Source: Puccinia triticina
Lineage: Eukaryota; Basidiomycota; Pucciniomycetes; Pucciniales; Pucciniaceae
NCBI RefSeq assembly: GCF_026914185.1
Contig: NC_070568.1
Coordinates: 1,550,001 to 1,614,000, forward strand
DNA length: 64,000 bases
Reading direction: 5' to 3'
Shown piece after piece: positions 12,501 to 22,966 of this stretch. Numbering within the stretch: the first letter of the stretch is position 1; every line of letters begins with the position of its first letter. The position numbers and the translations under genes were made by a program. Below the pieces are notes generated by a model. The model saw only the letters and a list, made by a program, of their open reading frames with translations, had not been told where the DNA came from and searched no databases.

Positions 12501-15500
12501 TCTTTTCGATTGGGTTCGGCCCGGCGCTCTAGGAACTCGAGTGATGTGGGAGGCTTTCGTTGCGCAACCCCTCGTGCACGCGCAGAAGTCGAACGCATCC
12601 GTTTACGAAGTTCAAAAGGGTTCCGTGAGTTTTGTTAAAGTATATCAATTGCACGCCAGTGACCTATTCTTCTCATCGTTATCTTTTCTACAGGAAAGGG
12701 CTGAAGCTCTGGTTAAAAATTGCTGGCCAGATCTTCAGCTGAGAAGGTTTTTTGTTTCCTTTTCTTTCATCCCTAGTTGGATTATTTTGGTTGAGTTCGA
12801 ACTGACTAATTTCATTGCGTGATCCATCAGGACCAAGTCTAAAATTTTGCATGAAGTGAGCTGAGCAAGAGAGTATCTGTTGAAAAGCTTACTGATAAGC
12901 ATTTACTTTGCAGCTTCCTCCCAGGACTGATCAAATAGCATTATGTCCGATGACAGAAATACAGAAGTACGGATAAAACGTCTCTACTCTGCCTGTTGGA
13001 TCACACCACTGATAGAAATCCTTCAGATTGGCGCACGACAACTTCTTATCTGATCCTGATGTCGTGAATATGACAAATCACCATCTGCCATGTCACTGTA
13101 AAAGAGTAGATGATAAGGGGTAAGTAGTAAAAACTGTATATTTTAGAAGAACTTAACTTTGCGATATCTGACGAGAAAAGGTACAGGAAGCGATATGTTC
13201 TCGGTATGTGTTGCGACCAAGGGTGGTCCAAGCGAATATTTCCTTACCTCATCTTGCTTCAGAAGGTGATTCACAACTGGCGCTGGTCTCTTTGAATCCG
13301 TGTAACATTGCTTAACGCCTTTGATTCGCTCAGGTTGCAAACCATCTAGCCTTGACCTGCCCAAGTGAGTTCAGAGAATCGGATTCGACCATTTTATATG
13401 CCACCAGGTTGACTTCGACTCTCTCGATACGTTTTTCAGATAAGCAAGATACAGCAGAAAGATATAAGCAAGACAAATTGTATATTAAGAAAATGTTTCC
13501 TGAGGATGATTCCCCTCTGGATCGCCTCTCCTCTAAATATGACCCCGAACTTTGTGGAAAATGGAAGGTTTTGAAGCCTTTGTTAGAGCAGTGGAAGAAA
13601 GCCCAATTTAAGGTGCTCTTATTTTCTCAAAGCACAAAAATGATGGACATTCTAGAGTATTGGCTGCAACAAGATTTTCCAGAGTTTGTCCTTCCGTTGT
13701 AGTTTGGCCCCTCCGCTCTGAAATAGTTGTTTGCTTTCTACCCCAATGAGAGATACTGACTATATGCTTACTTTAGCTTTGTTCGTCTTGATGGTACTGT
13801 GGCGGTTCGAGAACGATTTAAGAGAGTGGAAGAGTTCCAGACGGATCCTGACAAGTTCATCTTCTTGGCTAGTATTAAGGCTGCTGGCGGTAAGTGCTGC
13901 TTGAATCGATATGTCATTCATCCTATGTCATTCATCCGAGAGGCCAAATCGAACCTGAATATCCGCGTCTTGCCCGCCGCCTTGCAGTTGGTCTGAATTT
14001 AACGGCAGCGAACAAAGTAGTAGTGAGTCTACTCTGACGTCGATCAAATTCTAATTGACCAACTGATTTTTTGTATTTAGATTTTTGATGTAAGTAGGGT
14101 GCTACAAAACTGCAGGTGGATTGTTTGGTTTCAGAATTAATGTCGCGTGTGAGACCAGCCATCGTGGAATCCCAGTCACGACGCCCAAGCCATGGACAGG
14201 GTTGTACGCATTGGTCAAAAGCGGGAAGTTGAATGCATACGACTGATATCGGCTGGAACTACAGAAGAATTGATATACCATAGACAAGTTTACAAGCAGG
14301 GCCTTTCCGAAGTAGCCAATACAGGAAAGGCTCTCAGCCGGTACAGCCTTCTTGTTGATCACGCAGGACTTCCTAACGCGATGTAGCTGACTAGATCGTA
14401 CATAATTGTTTACTTCTCTACTTTTTCTGGGCAAGGTATTTCACCGGAGTACAGGGAGACAAGAATAACCAGGGCGATATATTTGGGTGAAAAATTTGAG
14501 ATCTCTGTCAGCATCCAACAAGATCGTGAACTTATATATACACCCCGATCCATCTTCAGAGTGAAAAACATTTTCAAAAAGCAAGCGAACAAGCATGCAC
14601 GTCTTAATCCAGAGGAGTAAGCTAGGCTTATGCTATATCCATTTATAGAATACTCCTTCACTAATCCATTTCTCCTTCTAACTCAGAAATCTCGACGACG
14701 TAAGATAGACCAAAGAGATCCAAACTTGGTTCTCTTCAAATTTGATGACAGCCCATTTCCCTATTTGTTTCAGTTTTCTTACGCTTTCGATCAATTTGTG
14801 GCCCGTGGAGCGATAGCAGCAGCTGTAAGCTTTTGGCATCCACTCTAAACTAGTTGATCGTTTGCACTGACGTACGCGCAATAAAAATGTATACAGACAA
14901 GCAAGGAGAAGTATGAGCTGATACCATTAGAGGGGTTACCACCACGTTCGTGTCCCTTTTCGAATTTACATAGCCGCAATCAGCAAACCTTTTTAAATCA
15001 TTGATGATTCGGCAACACAGTCTCACAGCCAAATCCGGAATCAGCTGAAGCGCTCTTGCGACAATTTGGCGTTGATATGTTATCACATGGAGTCAGCCGT
15101 GATCCTTCTGGTTTGCCTTTCTTTGCCCTTTGAAGGAAAGTTGTACTTATTTTTGATGACCTGAAACAGGAAATCGTTAAGCCTGCACTGGACCCAGCAA
15201 ATCCCGATGATCTTACGCTTCCTCGATCTGTACGTCTATTTCTTTTATGGTGAAATTCAGCCATAAGAGTTACTATTGACGTTTTTTGCCAAAATCGGTC
15301 AATAAAGCAGAGGCCAGCTAACGTCCGAAAGAAGTCGAGGCCCATCGTAATAAAACAGCCACCTCTCCGCGGTGCCAAACAAAAGGCCAAAGCTCATGAA
15401 AAGAAGTTTGAGTCGGGTGGTTCATCTGGGAATCATTCTGATTCCTCAAGCTCGGAATCGTGGCATGCTAAACAGGGAATCACTTCAAAGGATTTCGGAT

Positions 15501-15532
15501 TCTTAAAACCTAAAAGAAAAAGATCTTCTTGA
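9537..15532 (+). CDS. ERCC6L2: ERCC6L2/RAD26-like Snf2-family DNA repair ATPase
   Basis: A gene of many exons. An acidic, repeat-bearing N-terminus is followed by the two RecA-like lobes. Motifs in order: [18 protein letters not shown], Walker A GDDMG|LGKT split by an intron (about 11420/11488), [13 protein letters not shown], motif II DEVQ (12227-12238), motif III LT|GTVMQN on a 26-nt exon, LYLILLQ-like helix region ([16 protein letters not shown]), [16 protein letters not shown], and motif [16 protein letters not shown]. After the ATPase core come [26 protein letters not shown] and VKNIFKK, an arrangement typical of ERCC6L2 proteins. The last exon ends in a basic KPKRKRSS, a likely nuclear signal. 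ERCC6L2 proteins act in double-strand break repair in the nucleus. Two places are unresolved: the joint at about 11195-11275 and the exons between 14630 and 15300. If the frames there are truly broken, the gene is truncated after the core. Confidence 0.82.
10495..10940 (+). repeat. tandem acidic/proline repeats inside the ERCC6L2-like coding sequence
   Basis: Four in-frame copies of a module [10 protein letters not shown]...[14 protein letters not shown]. The first two copies are full length and include ESDPPLD and [10 protein letters not shown]; the third is shorter and the fourth is partial. DNA copies are close to identical. The module lies in the N-terminal tail, before the ATPase core, and looks disordered. 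Confidence 0.85.
12385..12410 (+). other. 26-nt microexon encoding Snf2 motif III
   Basis: The exon upstream ends ...FGLT at 12313 before GTGCGC; the microexon after TCTGAAG reads GTVMQNKLS and is followed by GTGAGC; the next exon resumes [12 protein letters not shown] after CTCTAG. Only this joint gives the conserved LTGTxxQN, and all phases match. Confidence 0.75.
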
Positions 15533-15853
15533 ATATGGGGTGATTGCTATCTATATTTTCTTCTAAATGATTTTTTTAAATAAATCTTGTCTTTCAAATG
15601 GATTAGGTAGGAATTCATGTTGCATATTATACCAAAGAAATATACCGAAGAACCCTTGCATAGCCTCCGTTACAGAAGCCCTGATTCCAAATATCAAGTC
15701 ATCCCACAAACTTGCACCCCCGAAAGAGTAGAGGCTAGCTGCGGTTTAGATAATCATCCTGACTGTAACTGAGTATCCGATATCTGGCAAGCGTTTATTT
15801 TACAAGTTTTTTTTTTGATAGAAAAAAGCTGGGGATTCCGCACTCACGATCAT
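15533..15853. other. downstream region of the ERCC6L2-like gene
   Basis: About 320 bp, AT-rich, no coding frame. It presumably carries the 3' end of the transcript. A run of nine or ten T lies near 15808. Confidence 0.4.
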
Positions 15854-16146
15854 CAACAATGGGTCTTTACTTTACAATAACTGGGCCCTTTCAGTAAAGT
15901 AAAGTTGTTTTGATACCATACATTCATTTACTGATAAATAGTGCTTGGCAAGCTCTCCCCAATAGTAAAACATAAATTCCTTTACCTGATACTGTACCAG
16001 TGAAAAATAGAAAAAATTGGGGGAGTGTGTTGTAATAGTAAAGAAAGATTCTTTACTGATTCTGGAACTATGGTTGTAGTATTTACTCATAATAATCTTC
16101 TATATCTTTACTTTACAAAAAACCATAAAGTAAAGACCCATTGTTG
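15854..16146. mobile_element. MITE with CAAC...GTTG termini (element A)
   Basis: Perfect 21-bp terminal inverted repeats: 15854-15874 (CAACAATGGGTCTTTACTTT...) and its complement at 16126-16146. Length 293 bp, no coding capacity. The interior repeats TTTACT/AGTAAA about ten times in both orientations. Flanks are CGATCAT and CCATAAT, which would be a decayed 7-bp target duplication (5 of 7). It shares its end sequence with the elements at 45509, 49567 and 55308. Confidence 0.85.
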
Positions 16147-17364
16147 CCATAATAGGGTGTTTCAAAGCTAGCCAGGTCCAACTTGCATACACTTTTGCAA
16201 GTTGGCATTCAAGTCAGATCTTGAACACTGAGTTGCAACAGTGCATGCAAGCCACATTGTCCTTGGCCTTTGAAGCCTTCTTCCATGTTTTTTTTGCCAG
16301 TTGATGTTCAACAAAATTCTTGAACAGCAGCTTGCAAAAGTCTATGCAATTTGAACCCATCCAACTTTGAATCCCCCTTGTAGGGCCATCTAGATCTTGT
16401 AAACTTGTATCTCTGATAATGGATGTAACAAGTAGAAATGCAAGGCATTGAGAGAATACCCTACTGAAAGTTTGCTAGCAAGTGTACCACATGTCTCCTG
16501 AATAGGTTGATGCTCCTCAAGTGTAAACCAATAGATCGAATTTTACAACCAAAATTTGGAGGTCAATTTAAGTGCTTTACACTAGGGGAGCTTGGGGGGC
16601 ACTCCCCAGGGAGTGCCTTACCTTGTTTTTTTTTTCATAACTGGGTGCAATTTCTACTACATCATTTTAGGCAGGTTATGCCCTTAGAGATGGTGATTTT
16701 GCAGGGCAATCAAGAATACAGGGAAGTATTTTTCTATGCTGTTAGGCAGATTATGCAGTTAAAAGGGTATGCCCTTAGACAGGTTTGACTGATGTATAAT
16801 CAAACATGAAATGATATACATACAACTGTATATGAAGTATCCATAAGTCAGCTGGAAGTCATCTGTAACTCAGTAGTAACTAAACTGGACCACAGAACAC
16901 AAAGTGTCTGTAACCAAAGTTTAACTGAAGTGTAAAGCACCAATTACACACTGTTTGTACCGGAGGGTGATGTCAATCTTAATGGTGTTGGAACCATTTC
17001 ACTCTCATATACCTGTTGGTGTGGCCTCAACAGAATGTGATTGGTGTGTGATTTGTCACCCTATTGTACGTGCATACAATAGGGTGACAAATCACACTGC
17101 TTTCAGACCAGAGGTGAAATTTTTCCCGAGTAAATGAGGGTGTCACAGTTTAGACACAATTCAGCTGGACATGACCCTCTGGTCTGGAAAGTGTGTAACT
17201 TGTGTGTGATTTGTCACTCTATTGTACTAGGGTGACAAATATAGATGCCACCGGTACCTCTTTGCAGCTACCTTGTGTCTGTGGGAGAGTACCTGTTGGC
17301 GGCTAGCAGGTACCCGCTGGCAGGTGCAGGTGTCTGGCCTGATGAGCTGCAGGTACCCCCCAAT
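16147..17364. other. non-coding stretch with hairpins
   Basis: No gene recognised. It includes a palindrome GGCACTCCCCAGGGAGTGCC at about 16600 and the 23-bp-arm hairpin at 17046. A partial further copy of the hairpin arm occurs at about 17198-17235. Confidence 0.5.
17046..17097. repeat. perfect inverted repeat, 23-bp arms, 6-bp loop
   Basis: The left arm GTGTGATTTGTCACCCTATT... (17046-17068) and its exact complement (17075-17097) flank CGTGCA. A single extra half-copy with one change (GTCACTCTATTGTA) occurs about 150 bp to the right. Confidence 0.9.
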
Positions 17365-17865
17365 ACCCATGTATACCACCTCACCAAGTGGAATCCCTCA
17401 TGGCAAGCTGGTATACATATAACAACTCACCAAGATGGATTCTTCTTGGTGAGTGGGTATACTACACATAAACCAGCTTGTTGCCAAGAGGGATTCATCT
17501 CAACAGGCTGGTATACACTGTGAAAAAAACTCAAGAAACTGCTGCCAGTTTACATGCATTAGGTGCCTTTGTAATATTGCATGTCAACTGGCAGCAGTTT
17601 CTTGAGTTTTTTTCACAGTGATACATATACCAAATCACCGAGATGGAATCCTCTTGGCAAGTGGGTACAAACACACCAGCTTGTTGCCCAGAGGGATTCC
17701 TCTCAACGGGCTGGTATTTATAATGTACACCAGCTTGCCTAGAGGGCTTTCTCTTGGTGGGCTGGTATGCATACATCAGCTTGCTCAGCTGAGAGGGCTT
17801 CCTCTCAGATGACTTGTATACATACACCAGCTTACCAAGAGGTCTTCCTCTTGGCGGGCTGGAAC
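17365..17865. repeat. tandem array of imperfect hairpins (AT-shifted version)
   Basis: Units of roughly 55-65 bp, each of the form ACCAGCTTGCC-AAGAGG-ATTCC-TCTTGG-GGCTGGTATACA, where the first and last parts pair. About seven diverged units are seen. The foldback MITE at 17516-17620 is inserted in the array. Compare the GC-rich array at 43229. Confidence 0.8.
17516..17620. mobile_element. foldback MITE with CACTG...CAGTG ends (copy 1)
   Basis: 105 bp, almost wholly a hairpin: arms of about 43 bp starting CACTGTGAAAAAAACTCAAG with a 19-nt loop. It is flanked by a 3-bp direct duplication ATA (17513-17515 and 17621-17623). CACTR-type ends with 2-3 bp duplications are characteristic of the CACTA/EnSpm superfamily. 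Related copies are at 45306 and 47196. Confidence 0.85.
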
Positions 17866-18054
17866 ACGTAATGGAGCCCCTACGGTGTCAGACCGTAGGC
17901 AGCGCTGTGAGGGGAAAGTGCTGTGTAGCTGCCCTCATGGCGGTCCGTAAAACCTTGAGCGGAAATAGGATCAAAACTGATAGCGGGGATGGGGTGGAAT
18001 TTGTTTAGAGACAAAGGGGTGTGAATACCCTTGGCGGAGGAAATAGGTCCGACG

Positions 18055-18324
18055 TGTTATGGTGTTATGTTTCGGTACTAGCATATGTATTTAGTTTATG
18101 TTTATATCTTGTTCTTAGTTTCTCTAAAAAGACTCCTCTCCTGGGTGCCGGTGACCTCTCTTTTCCTTACTCTCTTTTGTTTCTCTTCACCGGCATCCCA
18201 GGTAAGCCCCAATATGTTCTCACTATCTCGTCTATTTCTTTTTTTCCTTCTTTTGTATTAGATCTGGGATGATGAAATTTAGACTCTCTTTTGTTTCTCT
18301 TCACCGGCATCCCAGAGCATAAGA
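18055..18324 (+). repeat. copia-1 5' LTR
   Basis: Begins TGTTATGG and ends CATAAGA, matching the 3' copy throughout. A 33-bp segment (ACTCTCTTTTGTTTCTCTTC...CCCAG) occurs at 18169-18201 and 18283-18315; the first copy is followed at once by GTAAGC. Confidence 0.9.
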
Positions 18325-18336
18325 GGTTATGAGCCC
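18325..18336 (+). promoter_or_regulatory. primer-binding site, initiator tRNA-Met half-molecule type
   Basis: GGTTATGAGCCC abuts the LTR and is complementary to GGGCUCAUAACC, the conserved anticodon stem-loop of eukaryotic initiator tRNA-Met. Priming from an internal tRNA cut is known for copia and Ty5. Confidence 0.75.
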
Positions 18337-18773
18337 TCATTCTTGCTGAACAGATCACGGTGCTAAAATTCCGAGAGTCCGCTTGCAAGCGTTAAAACTA
18401 AGTCAGATCCTCCTTCAGCGGATAAATCGCGCCACACTACCTAGATACCCGTCGCAAAAACCGATCTGCCTTAACTGCGGGATTGATTCCACAAGGCCGA
18501 AATAACTTTCAATCAATTTTGATTACATCTCATCCAATCGTACTGGCTCGTGTTATAACCGATCTACCTTAACTGCGGGGTCAACTTCAAGAGCACATAA
18601 TATTCACCAATACACCCACCCGACTGCTTCGCCTGCTGCTACGAGTTATCGAACTACACTGGCGACTGATAACAGACCTATACTCGATAAAATCCACAAA
18701 CCGTGCTGCGACTCTCAGCTTTCCCTCACTCATCGATTAGGTTGATCGTCCGACCCTCCTTGCCCAACCCAAC

Positions 18774-19314
18774 ATGGACTCGCTGAACCCCGAAGTGACA
18801 CAAGGGGACATTGACCGGCTAGTCAAGCAAGGAGGACGCTTTTTTTGGGTTGGACTCGTGTGCCTCCCACACCTTTACAACCGACTTGTCATTACTCTTT
18901 GATCATACTCATCTCTCCAACCCCATTCCCTTGACTGTGGCGACTCACGGACCGAAATCTTTTGTTACAGTAGTTGGGAAGATGAGGCTTGTCAATAACT
19001 CCGGGTCTATCACGCTAAACAATGTCTACTACAGCCCTACGGCGACCTGCACCCTTCTTTCAACCGAGACTCTTCGACTAGGCGGCGGAAAGTTGTGCGT
19101 TTCAGATAGTGGTATGGCTTTGGTGCATTTCCCCAACGGCTTTGGTTTCCGGTCATACTCGATACATCAAAGATGGCAGGTTCCTGCTATTTTCCGCGCG
19201 TCTCCTGCTCCTTTTATTGTTGTGCCGCCCGCCCCAAAGATAGACACCACTTCATCCTTGCCCCCGATGCAATTATGGCTTTTGACGCCTCTATTAAAAA
19301 CCCTGACGCTCTAA
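18774..19314 (+). pseudogene. copia-1 gag start fused out of frame to protease
   Basis: ATG 18774 opens MDSLNPEVTQGDIDRLVKQG and then meets seven T at about 18840. From 18850 a different frame gives LDSCASHTF, the copia aspartic protease signature, and continues to 19314. The missing middle corresponds to most of gag including the zinc knuckle. A second frame change near 19235-19290 leads into integrase. Confidence 0.8.
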
Positions 19315-19994
19315 TGTGGCATCGGCGGCTGGGCCATATCAGCCTCAAGCGCATCATCAGGATGTGCGCGCTGGGGAGTCTGCCCGGCCTGCCCGAGAAG
19401 TTAACCAATAAGGATTTCGTTTGTGAAGACTGTCTAGTGAGCAAGAGTAAGCGCACTCGCGGTTCGCGTCTCTCCGAGGAATCTCAATTACACCCAATGG
19501 ACATTATTGTGTCAGACGTTCTCGGACCATTCGTCGAGGGTTTTCATGGTGTTAAGTACCTGGTTGTTTTTCGGGACCTCGCAAGCACATACTCTGAAGG
19601 CTTCCTGCTCAAAGCTAAAAGCGAGGTCTGCTTGAACTTTAAGAGATACATCGAGCGGATGGAACGACTTACGGGAAAGAAACTCAAACGTTTTTGGACG
19701 GACGGTGGCGGGGAATTCACATCCAAAGCCTTTCTTGTGTGGCTTCAAGACAAAGGCATCGAGCATCAACACTCCATGCCATACAAACCTGAACACAACG
19801 GCGCTGCGGAGCAGCTTCATCGCACGGTGGGCGAAATGGCCCGCACGGCGCTTGTAGCTTCGGGACTTCCCATCAAATTCTGGGGTTTTGCCTACATGTG
19901 GGGGTATTTCACGCACAACCGCATGATTAACTTTTTGACAGGCGACAAGACACCGCTTGAACTCATGTTTGACAAGAAGCCGCTTTTGGATTGA
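19173..19994 (+). pseudogene. copia-1 integrase
   Basis: Contains the pre-integrase HHCC motif (WHRRLGH ... CEDCLVSK) and the core: D in IIVSDVLGP, D in FWTDGGGEF and E in HNGAAEQLHRTVGEM. The frame stops at TGA 19992-19994 after PLLD; the next codons (LRTFGEVAFVHKPD) are the normal continuation, so a single stop, probably from CGA, splits integrase from reverse transcriptase. Confidence 0.88.
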
Positions 19995-22040
19995 CTTCGG
20001 ACGTTTGGCGAGGTGGCTTTTGTACACAAGCCCGATGTTTACCGAACCGGAAAAACTGACCAGAGAGCTTGGCGTTGCAATCTTGTGGGCTACGTCCAAG
20101 GTGGCAAAGGATGGATATTTTGGGTCCCCACAAACAACACATTTTTTGAGTCATCAATCACCACTTTTCCTTATTCCAGCCGCGAGACTATCAATCCTCC
20201 CGAGCCTCCAAAACCAAAGCTGACACTCTCTGACTCCCTCAATAAAATCCTTCAGAATGGACCTAACTCCGACACACTTTCCGCTGAGCCTATTCGTGTG
20301 CCTCAACACAACAATCAATTGGAGCAGCCACCAGTTAGGCGCACCATTGACAAGCTTCTGAACACCGAGGACGTGTCACCAATGATCTTCAACTCCGCAC
20401 TAGTACTTGGATCGGACGTTGCCGAGGCCACAATTCGTGACCAATCTCCCAACAAAACTGGCTTGTCAGATGCCACTCGAACTCAGCTTCTTCCCCGGAC
20501 CTACGCGCGTGCGGTTGCCCGTAAGGATGGCGATAAATGGGCGGCTGCGGTGGACACCGAACTATCCAACATCTGGGATATGTCCGTTTGGCATTTCGAA
20601 CATGTGCCGCCAGGCCGAAAGGAGACCGACGCACGGTGGCTTTTCGACATCAAGCGGAATCAAGACGGCTCAATAAAGAAATACAAAGCCCGGTACATTG
20701 TCAGAGGCTTCAGTCAAATATTTGGCCAGGATTACCACGACACGTGGGCACCAACGGCGACTTTTGCGTCACTACGCATGCTCTTTGCGGTAGCAACTTC
20801 GAATGGCTGGATGATTGAGGCTTTTGATGTCACGGCGGCGTACTTACACGGCGAGATTGATGAGGATGTGTGGGTAAAAGTGCCTGACGGGATGTTTGTG
20901 CCCGAGGAGCATAGGGGCAAGTCACTCAAACTAGACAAGGGATTATACGGAACCAAGCAAGGCGGGCGTTGCTGGTGGAAACACTTCGTCCAAGTAATGG
21001 AAGGGATTGGATTCACTGTCAGTTTCTATGACGACTCTTTTTATCATTTGCACAGAAGCGGTGACACTGTTCTTGTCTGGATTCACGTCGACGATGGGGT
21101 GGTCACGGCGTCATCGGCCGCAATCATGCGGGAATTTCGCTCAACTCTTGAATCTAAACTTCGCACAACGTGGGAAGAGTCTTTACATACTATCGTTGGA
21201 ATCAAAGTCAACCGGCCTTCGTCCTCCAAGATTGTGCTGTCTCAACCATTTCTAACGTGCAAAATTATCAACACTTTCACCACGGACGCAACACTCCCAC
21301 GATCTGTACCGATCAAAGACACTAATTCCCTTCTCTCGGCTCAGTCTGGCGAAGAAATTATCAACCCTAACGGCTACCTATCCATAGTAGGATCAATAAA
21401 CTACTTGGCTGTGGCGACGCGACCGGATTTATCTTTTGCTGTCGGATTTCTAGCGTGTTTTGCCAAATCGCCGACTAAACGACACTGGGCGGCCGTACAG
21501 CACGCTCTGGGATATGTCAAGGCAATGGGCTGTCGGGAGCTGGTAATCGAACCAGAACACGGCAACACTGACATGTTAACCTGGGTTGACGCCAACTGGG
21601 GTGGCGAATTTGCCAGATCGACTCATGGTTCAATTACCACACTTTTTGGAGCGCCGATCCTCTGGGCGAGCAAGCGTCAACCCTCTGTAGCAACCTCGAC
21701 TTGCCATGCGGAGTTCATGGCGCTGGGCTGGGCCTCGAGACACTCCGTTTGGCTCAAGGAGTTATTTTTTGACATGACCAACCAGATCATCACGCCTCGG
21801 CTAATGTGCGACAACGATGCCGCCGTCAAAATTTCCAAAGACAACTCGGACTCGGCGAACAAGAGAACTCGGCACTCCGAACGTGAATGTTTCTACATCA
21901 ATGAGCAATTACATCGCAAGCGGCTGGCAATTGAATGGGTCCCGACAGATCGACAACTTGCCGACATCATGACCAAGGCTTTGGGCCCGATGCCTTTTGA
22001 GAGGATTTTAGCCAGCCTCAAAATGTCTACTCCCGGTTGA
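19995..22040 (+). CDS. copia-1 reverse transcriptase and RNase H
   Basis: Same frame as integrase, open to TGA 22038-22040; the first Met is at 20013. The RT domain has WLFDIKRNQDGSIKKYKARYI, FDVTAAYLHGEID, LYGTKQGGRCWWKHF and the catalytic VWIHVDDG box. RNase H follows with WVDANWGG, STCHAEFMAL and DNDAAVK, ending ADIMTKALG. No internal stop, so the RT could be made if translation began internally or read through the TGA. Confidence 0.9.
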   Translation, partial: LRTFGEVAFVHKPDVYRTGKTDQRAWRCNLVGYVQGGKGWIFWVPTNNTFFESSITTFPYSSRETINPPEPPKPKLTLSDSLNKILQNGPNSDTLSAEPIRVPQHNNQLEQPPVRRTIDKLLNTEDVSPMIFNSALVLGSDVAEATIRDQSPNKTGLSDATRTQLLPRTYARAVARKDGDKWAAAVDTELSNIWDMSVWHFEHVPPGRKETDARWLFDIKRNQDGSIKKYKARYIVRGFSQIFGQDYHDTWAPTATFASLRMLFAVATSNGWMIEAFDVTAAYLHGEIDEDVWVKVPDGMFVPEEHRGKSLKLDKGLYGTKQGGRCWWKHFVQVMEGIGFTVSFYDDSFYHLHRSGDTVLVWIHVDDGVVTASSAAIMREFRSTLESKLRTTWEESLHTIVGIKVNRPSSSKIVLSQPFLTCKIINTFTTDATLPRSVPIKDTNSLLSAQSGEEIINPNGYLSIVGSINYLAVATRPDLSFAVGFLACFAKSPTKRHWAAVQHALGYVKAMGCRELVIEPEHGNTDMLTWVDANWGGEFARSTHGSITTLFGAPILWASKRQPSVATSTCHAEFMALGWASRHSVWLKELFFDMTNQIITPRLMCDNDAAVKISKDNSDSANKRTRHSERECFYINEQLHRKRLAIEWVPTDRQLADIMTKALGPMPFERILASLKMSTPG

Positions 22041-22371
22041 GTGACATACGCTATGGCAAGTACCTGGGGGGACAGCATGCGCTAGCTGCGAGATACATGC
22101 GCCCCCCGCGATTGTCCGTCCCACTCATATCAATGGTTGTATGATTAAGATAACGACACATTTGTTTTTTTTCTTTGTGCTCGACAGCGGCGGTTTACTT
22201 TTAGGCGGTCATATGGGCATTTTTTTTCTTTCTTTTTCCTTTCTTCTTTGACTCCCATTTCTGAATTTGATCAATTGTTTAACTTTTTATTCTCTCGGTA
22301 CATTTTTTTTCTATTATTTTCTTTCTGCTCAAGTTTTTGACCAGTTGTCGGAGTCTTTTCGAGGGGCTGGC

Positions 22372-22641
22372 TGTTATGGTGTTATGTTTCGGTACTAGCA
22401 TATGTATTTAGTTTATGTTTATATCTTGTTCTTAGTTTCTCTAAAAAGACTCCTCTCCTGGGTGCCGGTGACCTCTCTTTTCCTTACTCTCTTTTGTTTC
22501 TCTTCACCGGCATCCCAGGTAAGCCCCAATATGTTCTCACTATCTCGTCTATTTCTTTTTTTCCTTCTTTTGTATTAGATCTGGGATGATGAAATTTAGA
22601 CTCTCTTTTGTTTCTCTTCACCGGCATCCCAGAGCATAAGA
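22372..22641 (+). repeat. copia-1 3' LTR
   Basis: Identical by eye to the 5' LTR. It is preceded by GAGGGGCTGGC, a plausible polypurine tract, and followed by the target duplication CGACG. Confidence 0.9.
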
Positions 22642-22966
22642 CGACGAACGGGTCGGAGAGGCGGAGGAAGGATGTGCAAAGTTCAAACTATGAAGGTTGC
22701 GGAGCTTGTGATCAAAGAAGCGTAAAAGAATCAGGGAAGCGGCTTGGAATACTCCGGTGGAACTCAGAAAGAATCAGGATCAGACCACCATATTGTCTTG
22801 ACCGGTAGCGGCTGCCCCCCGCACAACCCCCGAACCCCCCCTCATGCTCCGATGACCCGGGGAGGGCTTGCAGCCTGCGCGAGTCCGACGGCAGACTTGG
22901 CCTCTTTACCAACTTCTTGTTCAATTTCTGATAGGATGCGATTGTCTTGAAACACTCCGATTCACC

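Larger units (their letters stand above)
18055..22641 (+). mobile_element. Ty1/copia LTR retrotransposon lacking gag (copia-1)
   Basis: Two 270-bp LTRs, a primer-binding site and pol remnants, flanked by the 5-bp target duplication CGACG (18050-18054 and 22642-22646). The LTRs are identical by eye, so insertion is recent. Gag is missing: the start codon frame at 18774 runs only about 24 codons (MDSLNPEVTQ...) before a T7 run, after which the protease begins in another frame. Integrase and reverse transcriptase are separated by one TGA. Such a copy cannot supply its own gag. It lies 325 bp upstream of the REV1 start codon. Confidence 0.9.

Noticed and set aside
9537..15532. Calling the ERCC6L2-like gene a pseudogene
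   Set aside because: Motifs that first seemed degenerate (for example LTVRADI) proved to be intron read-through; correct splicing restores [19 protein letters not shown] and others. Only two joints remain unresolved.
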